From: an uncultured Selenomonadaceae bacterium
GTDB lineage: Bacteria; Bacillota; Negativicutes; Selenomonadales; Selenomonadaceae
Assembly: GCA_958415865.1 (NCBI GenBank)
Contig: CATYZV010000116.1
Coordinates: 1 to 6,250 of the forward strand
Length of the DNA stretch: 6,250 bases
Reading direction: 5' to 3'
Shown: one piece after another, positions 1-6,250 of the stretch
How the letters are laid out: each line of letters begins with the position of its first letter
Position numbering within the stretch: position 1 is the stretch's first letter
Made by a program: the position numbers and the translations under genes
The notes under the pieces: generated by a model
The model's input: the letters and a program-made list of their open reading frames with translations, nothing else
Databases searched by the model: none
Told to the model about the DNA's origin: nothing

Positions 1-35
1 GGCTGACGTTGCGCACCAGCTCTTCCTTGTCCTTT

Positions 36-64
36 ATTATACTACAGATGAAGTGAAAATGCAA
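36..64 (-). promoter_or_regulatory. Possible divergent promoter reading left off the window
   Basis: On the minus strand, positions 41-36 read TATAAT, a perfect -10 hexamer. Seventeen bases upstream, positions 64-59 read TTGCAT, matching only TTG of the -35 consensus. Downstream on the same strand lie AAGGA (28-24) and, after 7 bases, GTG (16-14), which could start a divergent gene. The predicted transcript would have a very short leader, and only about five codons are visible. The same AT-rich patch also reads TATACT (38-43) on the plus strand, a possible -10 for the radical SAM operon, but with no recognisable -35. The evidence is weak for both directions. Confidence 0.2.
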
Positions 65-73
65 AGAAAGAGA
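63..73 (+). promoter_or_regulatory. Purine-rich ribosome-binding site deciding the ATG 83 start
   Basis: The tract AAAGAAAGAGA ends about 9 bases before ATG 83 and is the best Shine-Dalgarno-like sequence near the 5' end of this gene. The alternative starts GTG 53 and ATG 59 are preceded by ACTACAGATGAA, which has little complementarity to 16S rRNA. The match is only moderate (AAAGAG rather than GGAGG), so the start choice rests mainly on the conserved protein N-terminus. Confidence 0.45.
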
Positions 74-82
74 TATGGTTTA

Positions 83-1831
83 ATGAAAATACTGTTTACT
101 GCTGTAAATGCTAAATACATACATTCATCGCTGGCGGCGCGCTACCTGCTTAAAGCATGCCGAGAGCTGCCGTTCGAGAAGGAGCTGCTAGAGGTTTCGA
201 TAAATAATCATTTAATTGAAATCGCCAATAGGATTTTTGATGCCAAGCCCGATGTGCTGGCTATTTCCTGCTACATCTGGAATATCGAGCTGGTAAAGCT
301 GCTGCTGCCGCTGGTGCACCGCCTTTTGCCCGGCTGCACTATCGTCTGCGGCGGCCCTGAGGTGTCGTATGAGACGAGGAAGTTCATGGAGCAGTATCCC
401 ATGGTCAGCTATGTGGTGCGCGGCGAGGGTGAAGAGGCTTTTTACGCATTGGCTGAAAATCTGCTTGAGGGCAGATCGGCAGAGGATATATCTATTCCGG
501 GCGTGGCAAGGCGGTTAGATGATTCGATTGATGAAAGCTATGCTGTTACTGTGGCTGATTTGGACAGCATACCTTTTCCCTATGATGATGCGGATATCGA
601 GTCTCTTAAAGACCGCATTATCTATTACGAAAGCTCGCGCGGCTGTCCGTATTCGTGCAAGTACTGCCTGTCGTGTGCGACGCGCGGCGTGCGCTACCGT
701 TCGCTGGATAAGGTTTTTGCTGAACTGTCCTATTTCATCCGCCACGATGTGCGCCAAGTAAAATTCGTGGACCGCACCTTTAACGCCGATAAAAAGCATT
801 ATCTGCCGATTCTGCGCTTTATTGCTAAACAGAACTGCCGCACAAATTTCCATTTTGAAATCGTCGCTCACCATATCGACGAGGAGATAAAAGAAGTGCT
901 GAAGGATATGCCAAAGGGCAGGGTGCAGTTTGAAATCGGCATTCAGTCGACGAACTTAAAGACGCTGGGTCAGATCAGCCGCGCCAATCCTTGGCAGGAG
1001 ATGGCGGACAATATCAAGACCATAATGGCTTACGGCAATATTCATCTACACGTCGATTTGATCATCGGGCTGCCCTATGAGGATATTCATTCTTTTGCCA
1101 AGTCGTTCAACGATGTCTACGCCCTGCAAGCCGATATGCTGCAAGTGGGCTTTTTAAAGCTCTTAAAGGGCGCGGCGATGAACGATTTGACGAAGGAGCA
1201 CGATTACGTCTATATGCCGCAGGCTCCGTATCAGGTCATCAGCAATAAGTACATGAACTACGATGAAATGCGCTGGCTGCAAATCTTCGTCGATGTGCTG
1301 GAGCTGTATTACAATGCCGGCAGATTTAAGCATACAGTCAAGTACCTGATAGAGCAGTACAGCGGCGATGCTTACGGCTTTTTTGCTGATTTCACGGATT
1401 ACTGGCGCGGTGAGCAGCTGCATTTGACACCGCACGCGCCTAAGCTGCTCTATGGATTTTTAGCCGATTTTATCGCTCAAAATGACCATTTTATTGACAA
1501 GAAAGCTATTTTAAATCTATTGAAATTCGACGCATTATTATCTGACAAGGGCAAATTCAAGCCGAGCTGCCTGCCTTGGCAGGAGATCAGCAAAAAAGCG
1601 GCTGACGATTTTTACATGAGCGACACGGCTCTGCCTTATGTGCGCGATTATGAGTTTAAGACTTGGCGCGATTTAAAAAAATCATTTTCGATTGAGGTAT
1701 TCGATTGCGATATACCCGGCTTATTAAACGGAAAAATCGTGCCCGAAAAAAATGCCATGCTGTTTGCCTACGATAAGAACAGCGATGAAGTCCGCTGGCA
1801 GAAGCTAAAGCAGGGAGATATAAAATTATAA
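83..1831 (+). CDS. B12-binding-domain radical SAM protein with C-terminal DUF4080 (substrate unknown)
   Basis: This 582-residue cytoplasmic protein has the layout of class B radical SAM enzymes. Residues about 1-135 form a Rossmann-like cobalamin-binding-type domain, with the family-typical N-terminus MKILFTAVNAKYIHS, a GGPEVS loop (90-95) and GEGE (114-117). The radical SAM core starts near residue 178 and binds its [4Fe-4S] cluster through C188, C192 and C195 (CPYSCKYC). Residues about 360-560 match the uncharacterised DUF4080 tail. The domain assignments come from recalled family patterns, not a search. The enzyme probably cleaves S-adenosylmethionine to start a radical reaction; its substrate is unknown. 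I chose ATG 83 because the family N-terminus begins there and a purine-rich site precedes it. GTG 53 and ATG 59 are in frame but add a non-conserved 8-10 residues. The frame stays open to the left edge, so a longer form is not formally excluded. The stop overlaps the next start. Confidence 0.9.
   Translation: MKILFTAVNAKYIHSSLAARYLLKACRELPFEKELLEVSINNHLIEIANRIFDAKPDVLAISCYIWNIELVKLLLPLVHRLLPGCTIVCGGPEVSYETRKFMEQYPMVSYVVRGEGEEAFYALAENLLEGRSAEDISIPGVARRLDDSIDESYAVTVADLDSIPFPYDDADIESLKDRIIYYESSRGCPYSCKYCLSCATRGVRYRSLDKVFAELSYFIRHDVRQVKFVDRTFNADKKHYLPILRFIAKQNCRTNFHFEIVAHHIDEEIKEVLKDMPKGRVQFEIGIQSTNLKTLGQISRANPWQEMADNIKTIMAYGNIHLHVDLIIGLPYEDIHSFAKSFNDVYALQADMLQVGFLKLLKGAAMNDLTKEHDYVYMPQAPYQVISNKYMNYDEMRWLQIFVDVLELYYNAGRFKHTVKYLIEQYSGDAYGFFADFTDYWRGEQLHLTPHAPKLLYGFLADFIAQNDHFIDKKAILNLLKFDALLSDKGKFKPSCLPWQEISKKAADDFYMSDTALPYVRDYEFKTWRDLKKSFSIEVFDCDIPGLLNGKIVPEKNAMLFAYDKNSDEVRWQKLKQGDIKL
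1812..1817 (+). promoter_or_regulatory. Ribosome-binding site of the second radical SAM gene
   Basis: AGGGAG lies inside the last codons of the upstream gene, 13 bases before ATG 1831. That spacing is longer than ideal, so initiation probably relies partly on ribosomes terminating at the overlapping TAATG (1829-1833). This arrangement suggests translational coupling. Confidence 0.5.
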
Positions 1832-2817
1832 TGAACAACAATACAGCTAACACGACCGTGAACGGTCATAGGATTTACTACGCTTTTTCCGATTACCTGA
1901 AGCAGCGTTACGGCGAAAAGGTCTACAAGCTCCCTATAGGGCTGCCGCTGACCTGCCCCAACCGCGACGGTACCTGCGGCAATTTCGGCTGCACCTTCTG
2001 CGGCAGCATCGGAGCAGGCTATGAGAATCTGCCGCCTGACATGACCATCACCGAGCAGATACAGCGTAATAAAGCGCATATCGTGCCGAAGTACAAGGCA
2101 AAGAAATTCATCCCGTATTTCCAGAACTTCAGCAACACCTATATGCCGCCGGAGCAGTTTAAAGCGTACGTCGACGAAGCTGCAGCTGCTGACGATACCG
2201 CAGCTATCTACATCGCCACCCGCCCCGACTGTGTAAGCGATGAGTATCTGGAAATTCTCGCGCAGACAGCGCAGGCAAAAAAGATAGACATCTGTGTCGA
2301 GCTGGGTCTTCAGACGGTCAATTATAAAACGCTGAAAAAGATAAACCGCGGCCACGGGCTTGCCGAATACCTCGATGCAGTGCTGAGGATAAAGCGGTAC
2401 GGGCTTTTGTGCTGTACTCATGTCATACTGGACCTTCCATGGGATGACGACAGCGACATGATAGAGACGGCGCGCGTCATCTCCGCGCTTGGCGTGGATC
2501 AAGTGAAGCTGCACGCGCTTTACATCGTCAAGAACACGAAGATGGCTGAGCAGTACGAAAACGGCGAAATCGAAATCATCTCCTGCGACCATTACAAACA
2601 GCGCGTAATCGACTTTCTGGAAAACCTCGCGCCCGATATCGTATTACAGCGCATAATCGGCAGAGCACCGGCAGAGGCGACGCTGTTTTCCAACTGGCAG
2701 ACAGGCTGGTGGAAGATTCGCGACGAGATAATAAATTATATGAAGGAAAACGACCGCTATCAAGGCAGGCTATGCAATTATTTAAACGGCTCGGCAGTGC
2801 GGCAATTTATCAAATAA
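1831..2817 (+). CDS. TIGR01212 family radical SAM protein (YhcC/YtqA-like)
   Basis: This 328-residue cytoplasmic protein resembles the E. coli YhcC and B. subtilis YtqA family, related in sequence to the Elp3-type radical SAM group. After a short leader comes the family hallmark RYGEKVYKLP (26-35). The cluster motif is C42-X11-C54-X2-C57, inside CPNRDGTCGNFGCTFC, matching the unusual long spacing of this family. Further family motifs are ATRPDCV (about 149-155), ELGLQT...KINRGH (about 176-194), a DLPWDDD segment corresponding to the family's GLPGE-type loop, and VKLHALYIVK. The length is usual for the family and all regions are present. It should generate a 5'-deoxyadenosyl radical, but no substrate is established for the family to my knowledge. 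An additional cysteine, C49, sits inside the cluster loop, where E. coli YhcC has isoleucine. The start overlaps the upstream stop, placing both genes in one operon. Confidence 0.93.
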   Translation: MNNNTANTTVNGHRIYYAFSDYLKQRYGEKVYKLPIGLPLTCPNRDGTCGNFGCTFCGSIGAGYENLPPDMTITEQIQRNKAHIVPKYKAKKFIPYFQNFSNTYMPPEQFKAYVDEAAAADDTAAIYIATRPDCVSDEYLEILAQTAQAKKIDICVELGLQTVNYKTLKKINRGHGLAEYLDAVLRIKRYGLLCCTHVILDLPWDDDSDMIETARVISALGVDQVKLHALYIVKNTKMAEQYENGEIEIISCDHYKQRVIDFLENLAPDIVLQRIIGRAPAEATLFSNWQTGWWKIRDEIINYMKENDRYQGRLCNYLNGSAVRQFIK

Positions 2818-2828
2818 ATATAGGCATG

Positions 2829-2859
2829 AAAAAAGCAGAGATTATGCTCTGCTTTTTTT
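2829..2859. terminator. Bidirectional intrinsic terminator between convergent genes
   Basis: Six A residues (2829-2834) are followed by GCAGAG (2835-2840), the loop ATTATG (2841-2846), CTCTGC (2847-2852) and seven T residues (2853-2859). The GC-containing stem is 6 bp and perfect, and the A and T tracts can extend it to 12 bp. Read forwards, it ends the radical SAM operon 11 bases after its stop. Read backwards, it ends hsdR only 4 bases after its stop, again with a U-rich tail. No other terminator is visible for either transcript. Confidence 0.92.
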
Positions 2860-2863
2860 GCTG

Positions 2864-5800
2864 TCAGGATACTGTTGTCTGCACGGCGTTGTCTTTCACG
2901 CTGTTTAGAAGCTGCGCTATTTGGCGTATTTTCCCGCTGTCGAACAGTTCTTGGATTTTCGCCGGCGGGTCAAACGGCGCGTCCATCAGCATTTTCAGAT
3001 CTTCCATATAGCCGTTGGCTTCGATGTAGTCGATTATGTTGTTTACGAATACAATCTGTGCTTGATTTAGATGTTCGTCATTGATGAACTGCGAGAATAC
3101 TTTCATTGCCGCCTGCCTGTCCAATTTGGCTATGCGGCGTATCATCAGTCCGAGCGGAGCTGTGCCGAATTCGCGTGCGTAATCATCGGCTGTGCCCAGC
3201 TCTTGGGTGAAGACGCGCTCTAATTCCGCGTAATCTGCTTTAGTAAGGCGGATGTTGTGCTTTAATTTGTAAATGGCACTGTCGGCGGCGTGTTCTTCGA
3301 TGTAGCGGCTGACCTTGCGGCGGTAATTGTCGAGATTCAGCGACGGAGCTAAGGTATAAGATGTGCTCGTTTCCTTTACTTCATCGCTTAGATTGGTGTA
3401 GATAGGGCGGACATCGTTTTTATTCACGATGAATTTTATCAGCCCGCGGAGCTTCAAGCGTATATCTTCTAAAGCAGGCAGGCTGAGGTCTTTGAGCATA
3501 CTGCCTTCGGCTATGGATTTTATAAGCGGCATCTGCTGTGCTATCCGGCTGATATTGCCCCTTTGCTGCAGCTGCCCTGCCGTGCTGATTAGTTCATCGG
3601 CGAAACGGGACTGCTTACTTCCGTTCAGCTGCGTCAGCATTATACTGTAGATGAACTTGTCAAACCGTTTGGCTGCTTCATCGTTATCGCTGCTGAATAC
3701 GAGCGGCGCGATAAAATCGGTCAATTCGCGCTTATCTCCCTGATTTAGCGTCTGGAAGGCTTGCTCCTGCTTGTACTTTTCCACCCGGCGCAGCTGAAGC
3801 TTCACTGCGGTAAGCTCCGGATTCAGTGCCTTTACCTGCCCGGCACATTCAGCTATTAGAGCTTGGCGCAGTTCTTGCTCTGGCTCAGCGGCTTTTTGCA
3901 GGGCATAAATCAGCGAGATTTTCTGGCAGAATATGCTTTCTGAGAGGGATTTTGCTACAGAGCCTTTTTCTATATTAGCCGTTTCCTGCCCGAAGAACTC
4001 GAAATTGCCGCAGTAATCGAAGATCAAAAATTCCTGCTTGTCGGGGTATTCCTCAGAGCCTTTGACGCAGTTTAGATTTTTACAAAGGCGCGTGCCGCGT
4101 CCTATCATCTGCCAGAACTTCGTCTTGGAGCAGACTTTTTTGAAGAATACGAGATTGACGCACTCCGGCACGTCGATGCCCGTGTCGAGCATATCGACCG
4201 ATACAGCGACGTAAGGAGGCTTGTCCGCCTGCTTGAATTTATCTATCAAGGACTGCGCGTACCTGTCTTCGCAGGTGATGCGCGCAGCTAAGGTGCCGTT
4301 GTACTGCGGATATAGCTTGTTGAAGCGGTCTACTATGAGCTGAGCATGCTTTTTATTCTGGGCAAACACGATGCTTTTGCCGATGCGGTCGCCGCCTTCC
4401 ACGTGGATGCCCTCCGCCATCAGCTTTTGAATAACCATATCCACAGTGTTGATGTTGAATACGAATTTATTCAGTTTAGCCGAGGGAATGTAGCTAGGCA
4501 GGGAGGCATTGTCCTCGGCAAAGTCGCTTTCGTACCGCTCCTTATCCTGCTCGGACAATTTGTCGTAGATAATGCCCTCGTCCATGAATTTCGTCTTTAC
4601 GGCAATGGGCTGGAACGGGACGAGCACATGGTCTTTGTAGACAGCCGTCTCATAATCGTAGGCATAAGTGGGAACGCCGTCTTCCAGATGGAAAAACTCG
4701 TACGTGTTGCGGGCAACTTCCAGCTTGGGCGTTGCTGTAAGCCCTATCAGCACCGCGTCGAAATAATCGAAAATAGCGCGGTACTTCTTGAAGATACTGC
4801 GGTGGCTCTCATCTATGATTATCAGATCAAAATGAGCTGGGGTGAACAGCCTGCTGCCGTCCTCATTTTGACACGAATCGATCGCATTGAGCATCGTAGG
4901 GTAAGTAGAAAATACTATGCGCGCTTGGCGGTCGTCCTTGTTCTTCATGAGATTGCAGAGCGACATATCCGGCAGGTGCTGCTTGAAGTCGTCGCGCGCC
5001 TGCTGTACGAGTGCCGTGCGGTCGGCTAAAAACAGTACATTCGTAATCCTGCCGCCGCGGCTAAGCACATCCACGAGGCTCGCCGCTGTGCGCGTCTTGC
5101 CCGTGCCCGTCGCCATGACCAGCAGAGCGTGGCGGAAGCCCTGCTCGATATGGTCGCAGACAGCGCGGATAGCTTCTTTTTGATAAACTCTGTCCGTTAT
5201 CTTATCGCTGATGTCTATATCGCAGAGTTTTCTGCTATGATGGCGGCGGTTCATTAGCTTTTGCAGATCGTCCTTGCTGAAAATGCCGCTGACCTGTCTG
5301 TCCGGGCCGCTCAAATCATCCCAGAAATACGTTTCAAAGCCGTTTGTCAAAAAAATCATCGGGCGGCGGCCAAACTGTTTTTCCAGACAGTCCGCGTACA
5401 AAACAGCCTGCTCTTTGCCCGTCATGACATCCTTGCCCGTGCGCTTTGCCTCCACCACAGCCAGCGGCAGCCCGTCGCTGCCCATCAGCACGTAATCAGC
5501 CCTGCCAGCTTGAGCCGCATTGCCCATCATGCCCGTCAGCGGATATTCCTCTAGCACATCTCCGCCGCTGCCTATGCGCCAGCCCATGAGCCGCAGATCC
5601 ACATCTATATAACGCTTGCGCGTCTCAAATTCCGAAATATCCTCCGGTGTAAATATGCGGCTCGCTGTATGCTCAGCTTTCTGCTGAGTGTACTGCGGCG
5701 ACAGCTTCTCTATTTGGCGGAGCAGACGCTGAATTTCCAAATCCTTCTGCGCCAGCAGAACTTCCTGCTCCGATATCTTGGCTATATGTAGCTCGCTGCG

Positions 5801-6226
5801 CTGCGTTGGCACTGCCTGCTCATCAAAAGAACGCTCCGTGTATGACGCGGCATAGCAGTACTCAATCCACTGCACAAACTCAAATAAACCCTTGAGCGAC
5901 ATCATAGCATCTTCTGCGCGCATCGATTTTGCCGTATGCACAGCCAGATTGCCCAGCTTGATGATAAACGGCAGCTTTGCCCAGGTGCGGTTGTCCACCG
6001 CAAACTTGAAAGTAGGCTCGTGAATTAAAGACTGTAGATTGTCCCGATACGGCATCCGCATCGTCTTATCGGCAGAATAGACCCACTTCACGGCAAGTTC
6101 CAACGCTTTGCGGCAGCCCACCGCGCACATAGCAGGTGAAGCGGCATAGACTGTTTCTGCCTCCTGCGCCGCTGCTGCGAACAATTTATATTCATCATTT
6201 TCAGCTAGAAATGAAAAATTCGACAT
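2864..6226 (-). CDS. hsdR: Type I restriction endonuclease subunit R (HsdR)
   Basis: This complete 1120-residue protein is the ATP-driven translocase and nuclease subunit of a type I restriction complex (R2M2S). It pulls DNA past an HsdM-HsdS core bound at an unmethylated site and cuts at a distance. Domains in order are: DUF4145 (about 10-125, with LGNLAVHT); a charged coiled-coil linker (about 144-178); the HSDR_N nuclease with PD-(D/E)XK residues D244, E259 and K261 (VVEAK); helicase lobe 1 with Walker A MATGTGKT (371-378), DESH (472-475) and LTATP (496-500); lobe 2 with DMLDTGIDVPE (678-688) and QMIGRGTR (706-713); and a helical EcoEI_R_C-type tail (about 900-1060). The N-terminus MSNFSFL is typical of EcoKI/EcoEI-type HsdR, and the size is close to EcoKI HsdR. 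All catalytic motifs are intact. hsdM and hsdS are not in the window. A solo helicase-nuclease is less likely given the full HsdR architecture. Confidence 0.96.
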   Translation of the reverse strand: MSNFSFLAENDEYKLFAAAAQEAETVYAASPAMCAVGCRKALELAVKWVYSADKTMRMPYRDNLQSLIHEPTFKFAVDNRTWAKLPFIIKLGNLAVHTAKSMRAEDAMMSLKGLFEFVQWIEYCYAASYTERSFDEQAVPTQRSELHIAKISEQEVLLAQKDLEIQRLLRQIEKLSPQYTQQKAEHTASRIFTPEDISEFETRKRYIDVDLRLMGWRIGSGGDVLEEYPLTGMMGNAAQAGRADYVLMGSDGLPLAVVEAKRTGKDVMTGKEQAVLYADCLEKQFGRRPMIFLTNGFETYFWDDLSGPDRQVSGIFSKDDLQKLMNRRHHSRKLCDIDISDKITDRVYQKEAIRAVCDHIEQGFRHALLVMATGTGKTRTAASLVDVLSRGGRITNVLFLADRTALVQQARDDFKQHLPDMSLCNLMKNKDDRQARIVFSTYPTMLNAIDSCQNEDGSRLFTPAHFDLIIIDESHRSIFKKYRAIFDYFDAVLIGLTATPKLEVARNTYEFFHLEDGVPTYAYDYETAVYKDHVLVPFQPIAVKTKFMDEGIIYDKLSEQDKERYESDFAEDNASLPSYIPSAKLNKFVFNINTVDMVIQKLMAEGIHVEGGDRIGKSIVFAQNKKHAQLIVDRFNKLYPQYNGTLAARITCEDRYAQSLIDKFKQADKPPYVAVSVDMLDTGIDVPECVNLVFFKKVCSKTKFWQMIGRGTRLCKNLNCVKGSEEYPDKQEFLIFDYCGNFEFFGQETANIEKGSVAKSLSESIFCQKISLIYALQKAAEPEQELRQALIAECAGQVKALNPELTAVKLQLRRVEKYKQEQAFQTLNQGDKRELTDFIAPLVFSSDNDEAAKRFDKFIYSIMLTQLNGSKQSRFADELISTAGQLQQRGNISRIAQQMPLIKSIAEGSMLKDLSLPALEDIRLKLRGLIKFIVNKNDVRPIYTNLSDEVKETSTSYTLAPSLNLDNYRRKVSRYIEEHAADSAIYKLKHNIRLTKADYAELERVFTQELGTADDYAREFGTAPLGLMIRRIAKLDRQAAMKVFSQFINDEHLNQAQIVFVNNIIDYIEANGYMEDLKMLMDAPFDPPAKIQELFDSGKIRQIAQLLNSVKDNAVQTTVS

Positions 6227-6230
6227 TGCA

Positions 6231-6237
6231 TCACCTC
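6231..6237 (-). promoter_or_regulatory. Strong Shine-Dalgarno site of hsdR
   Basis: On the minus strand the sequence reads GAGGTGA, then TGCA, then ATG at 6226-6224. This is a near-perfect anti-16S match at good spacing and fixes the hsdR start. The bases just upstream read ATC ATA CTG CAA TGA (6250-6236) in one frame, which could be the end of a closely spaced upstream gene, but too little is visible to call it. Confidence 0.85.
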
Positions 6238-6250
6238 ATTGCAGTATGAT

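Noticed and set aside
515..874. A 119-codon minus-strand frame and an overlapping 80-codon plus-strand frame within the DUF4080 gene
   Set aside because: Both cover the radical SAM cluster region of the real gene in other frames, and their compositions are arginine- and alanine-rich as expected for shadow frames.
1494..1523. A perfect TTGACA inside the 3' part of the first gene, suggesting an internal promoter
   Set aside because: No good -10 hexamer lies 16-18 bases downstream; the best is TATTGA with three matches. A single hexamer in an AT-rich coding stretch is expected by chance.
1675..1752. Two runs of seven A (1675-1681 and 1746-1752) near the end of the first gene, and one seven-base run in hsdR (5349-5355), as possible phase-variation tracts
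   Set aside because: Seven-base A/T runs are short for slippage switching and are common in genes of this composition. All reading frames are intact as given.
1768..2592. A 274-codon minus-strand open frame opposite the TIGR01212 gene
   Set aside because: It lies almost wholly antisense to a well-conserved gene, its translation has no recognisable motifs, and it would need to end inside the upstream gene. It is a shadow of codon bias in the real gene.
2709..3084. Short plus-strand frames running across the terminator and into the 3' end of hsdR
   Set aside because: They cross a strong intrinsic terminator and overlap two real genes in other frames, so they cannot be supported as genes.
4346..5029. 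A 227-codon plus-strand open frame opposite the helicase part of hsdR
   Set aside because: It is antisense to the conserved motor domains, which are unmistakable on the minus strand. Its translation shows no family pattern and there is no clear ribosome-binding site.
1..6250. CRISPR array, insertion sequence, tRNA, riboswitch, prophage or toxin-antitoxin signals
   Set aside because: I saw no regular spaced repeats, terminal inverted repeats, transposase, tRNA-like cloverleaf or structured leader. Almost all bases belong to three coding sequences, and the only intergenic stretches are under 90 bases.

Overview
This is a compact, gene-dense bacterial window: two forward genes face one long reverse gene across a shared terminator. 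The proteins suggest a strictly or mainly anaerobic Bacillota, perhaps of Negativicutes type. The reasons are two adjacent radical SAM enzymes, one of them a cobalamin-binding-fold/DUF4080 protein common in anaerobic Firmicutes, together with strong Shine-Dalgarno sites and mid-range GC. This placement is an inference, because there is no rRNA or other phylogenetic marker here.

Positions 1-82 are the upstream edge. They hold a weak possible divergent promoter and the ribosome-binding site of the first gene. Positions 83-1831 encode a B12-binding-domain radical SAM protein with a C-terminal DUF4080 region. Positions 1831-2817 encode a TIGR01212 (YhcC/YtqA-like) radical SAM protein. The two genes overlap by one base (TAATG), so they almost certainly form a translationally coupled operon. 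Both enzymes lack an established substrate.

Positions 2829-2859 form a near-perfect A-tract/hairpin/T-tract terminator that can serve both directions. Positions 2864-6226 on the minus strand encode a complete 1120-residue HsdR, the motor and nuclease subunit of a type I restriction-modification system. Its order is DUF4145, coiled-coil linker, PD-(D/E)XK nuclease, two RecA-like helicase lobes and an EcoEI_R_C-type helical tail. Its partners HsdM and HsdS are not in the window. If present nearby, the most likely place is to the right of position 6250, upstream of hsdR on the same strand.

The radical SAM pair and hsdR are convergent and show no sign of working together; the junction may mark the edge of a defence locus. 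All three proteins look intact, with every key catalytic motif present. I found no CRISPR array, tRNA, insertion sequence, attachment site or clear new system. The least understood content is the pair of orphan radical SAM enzymes.
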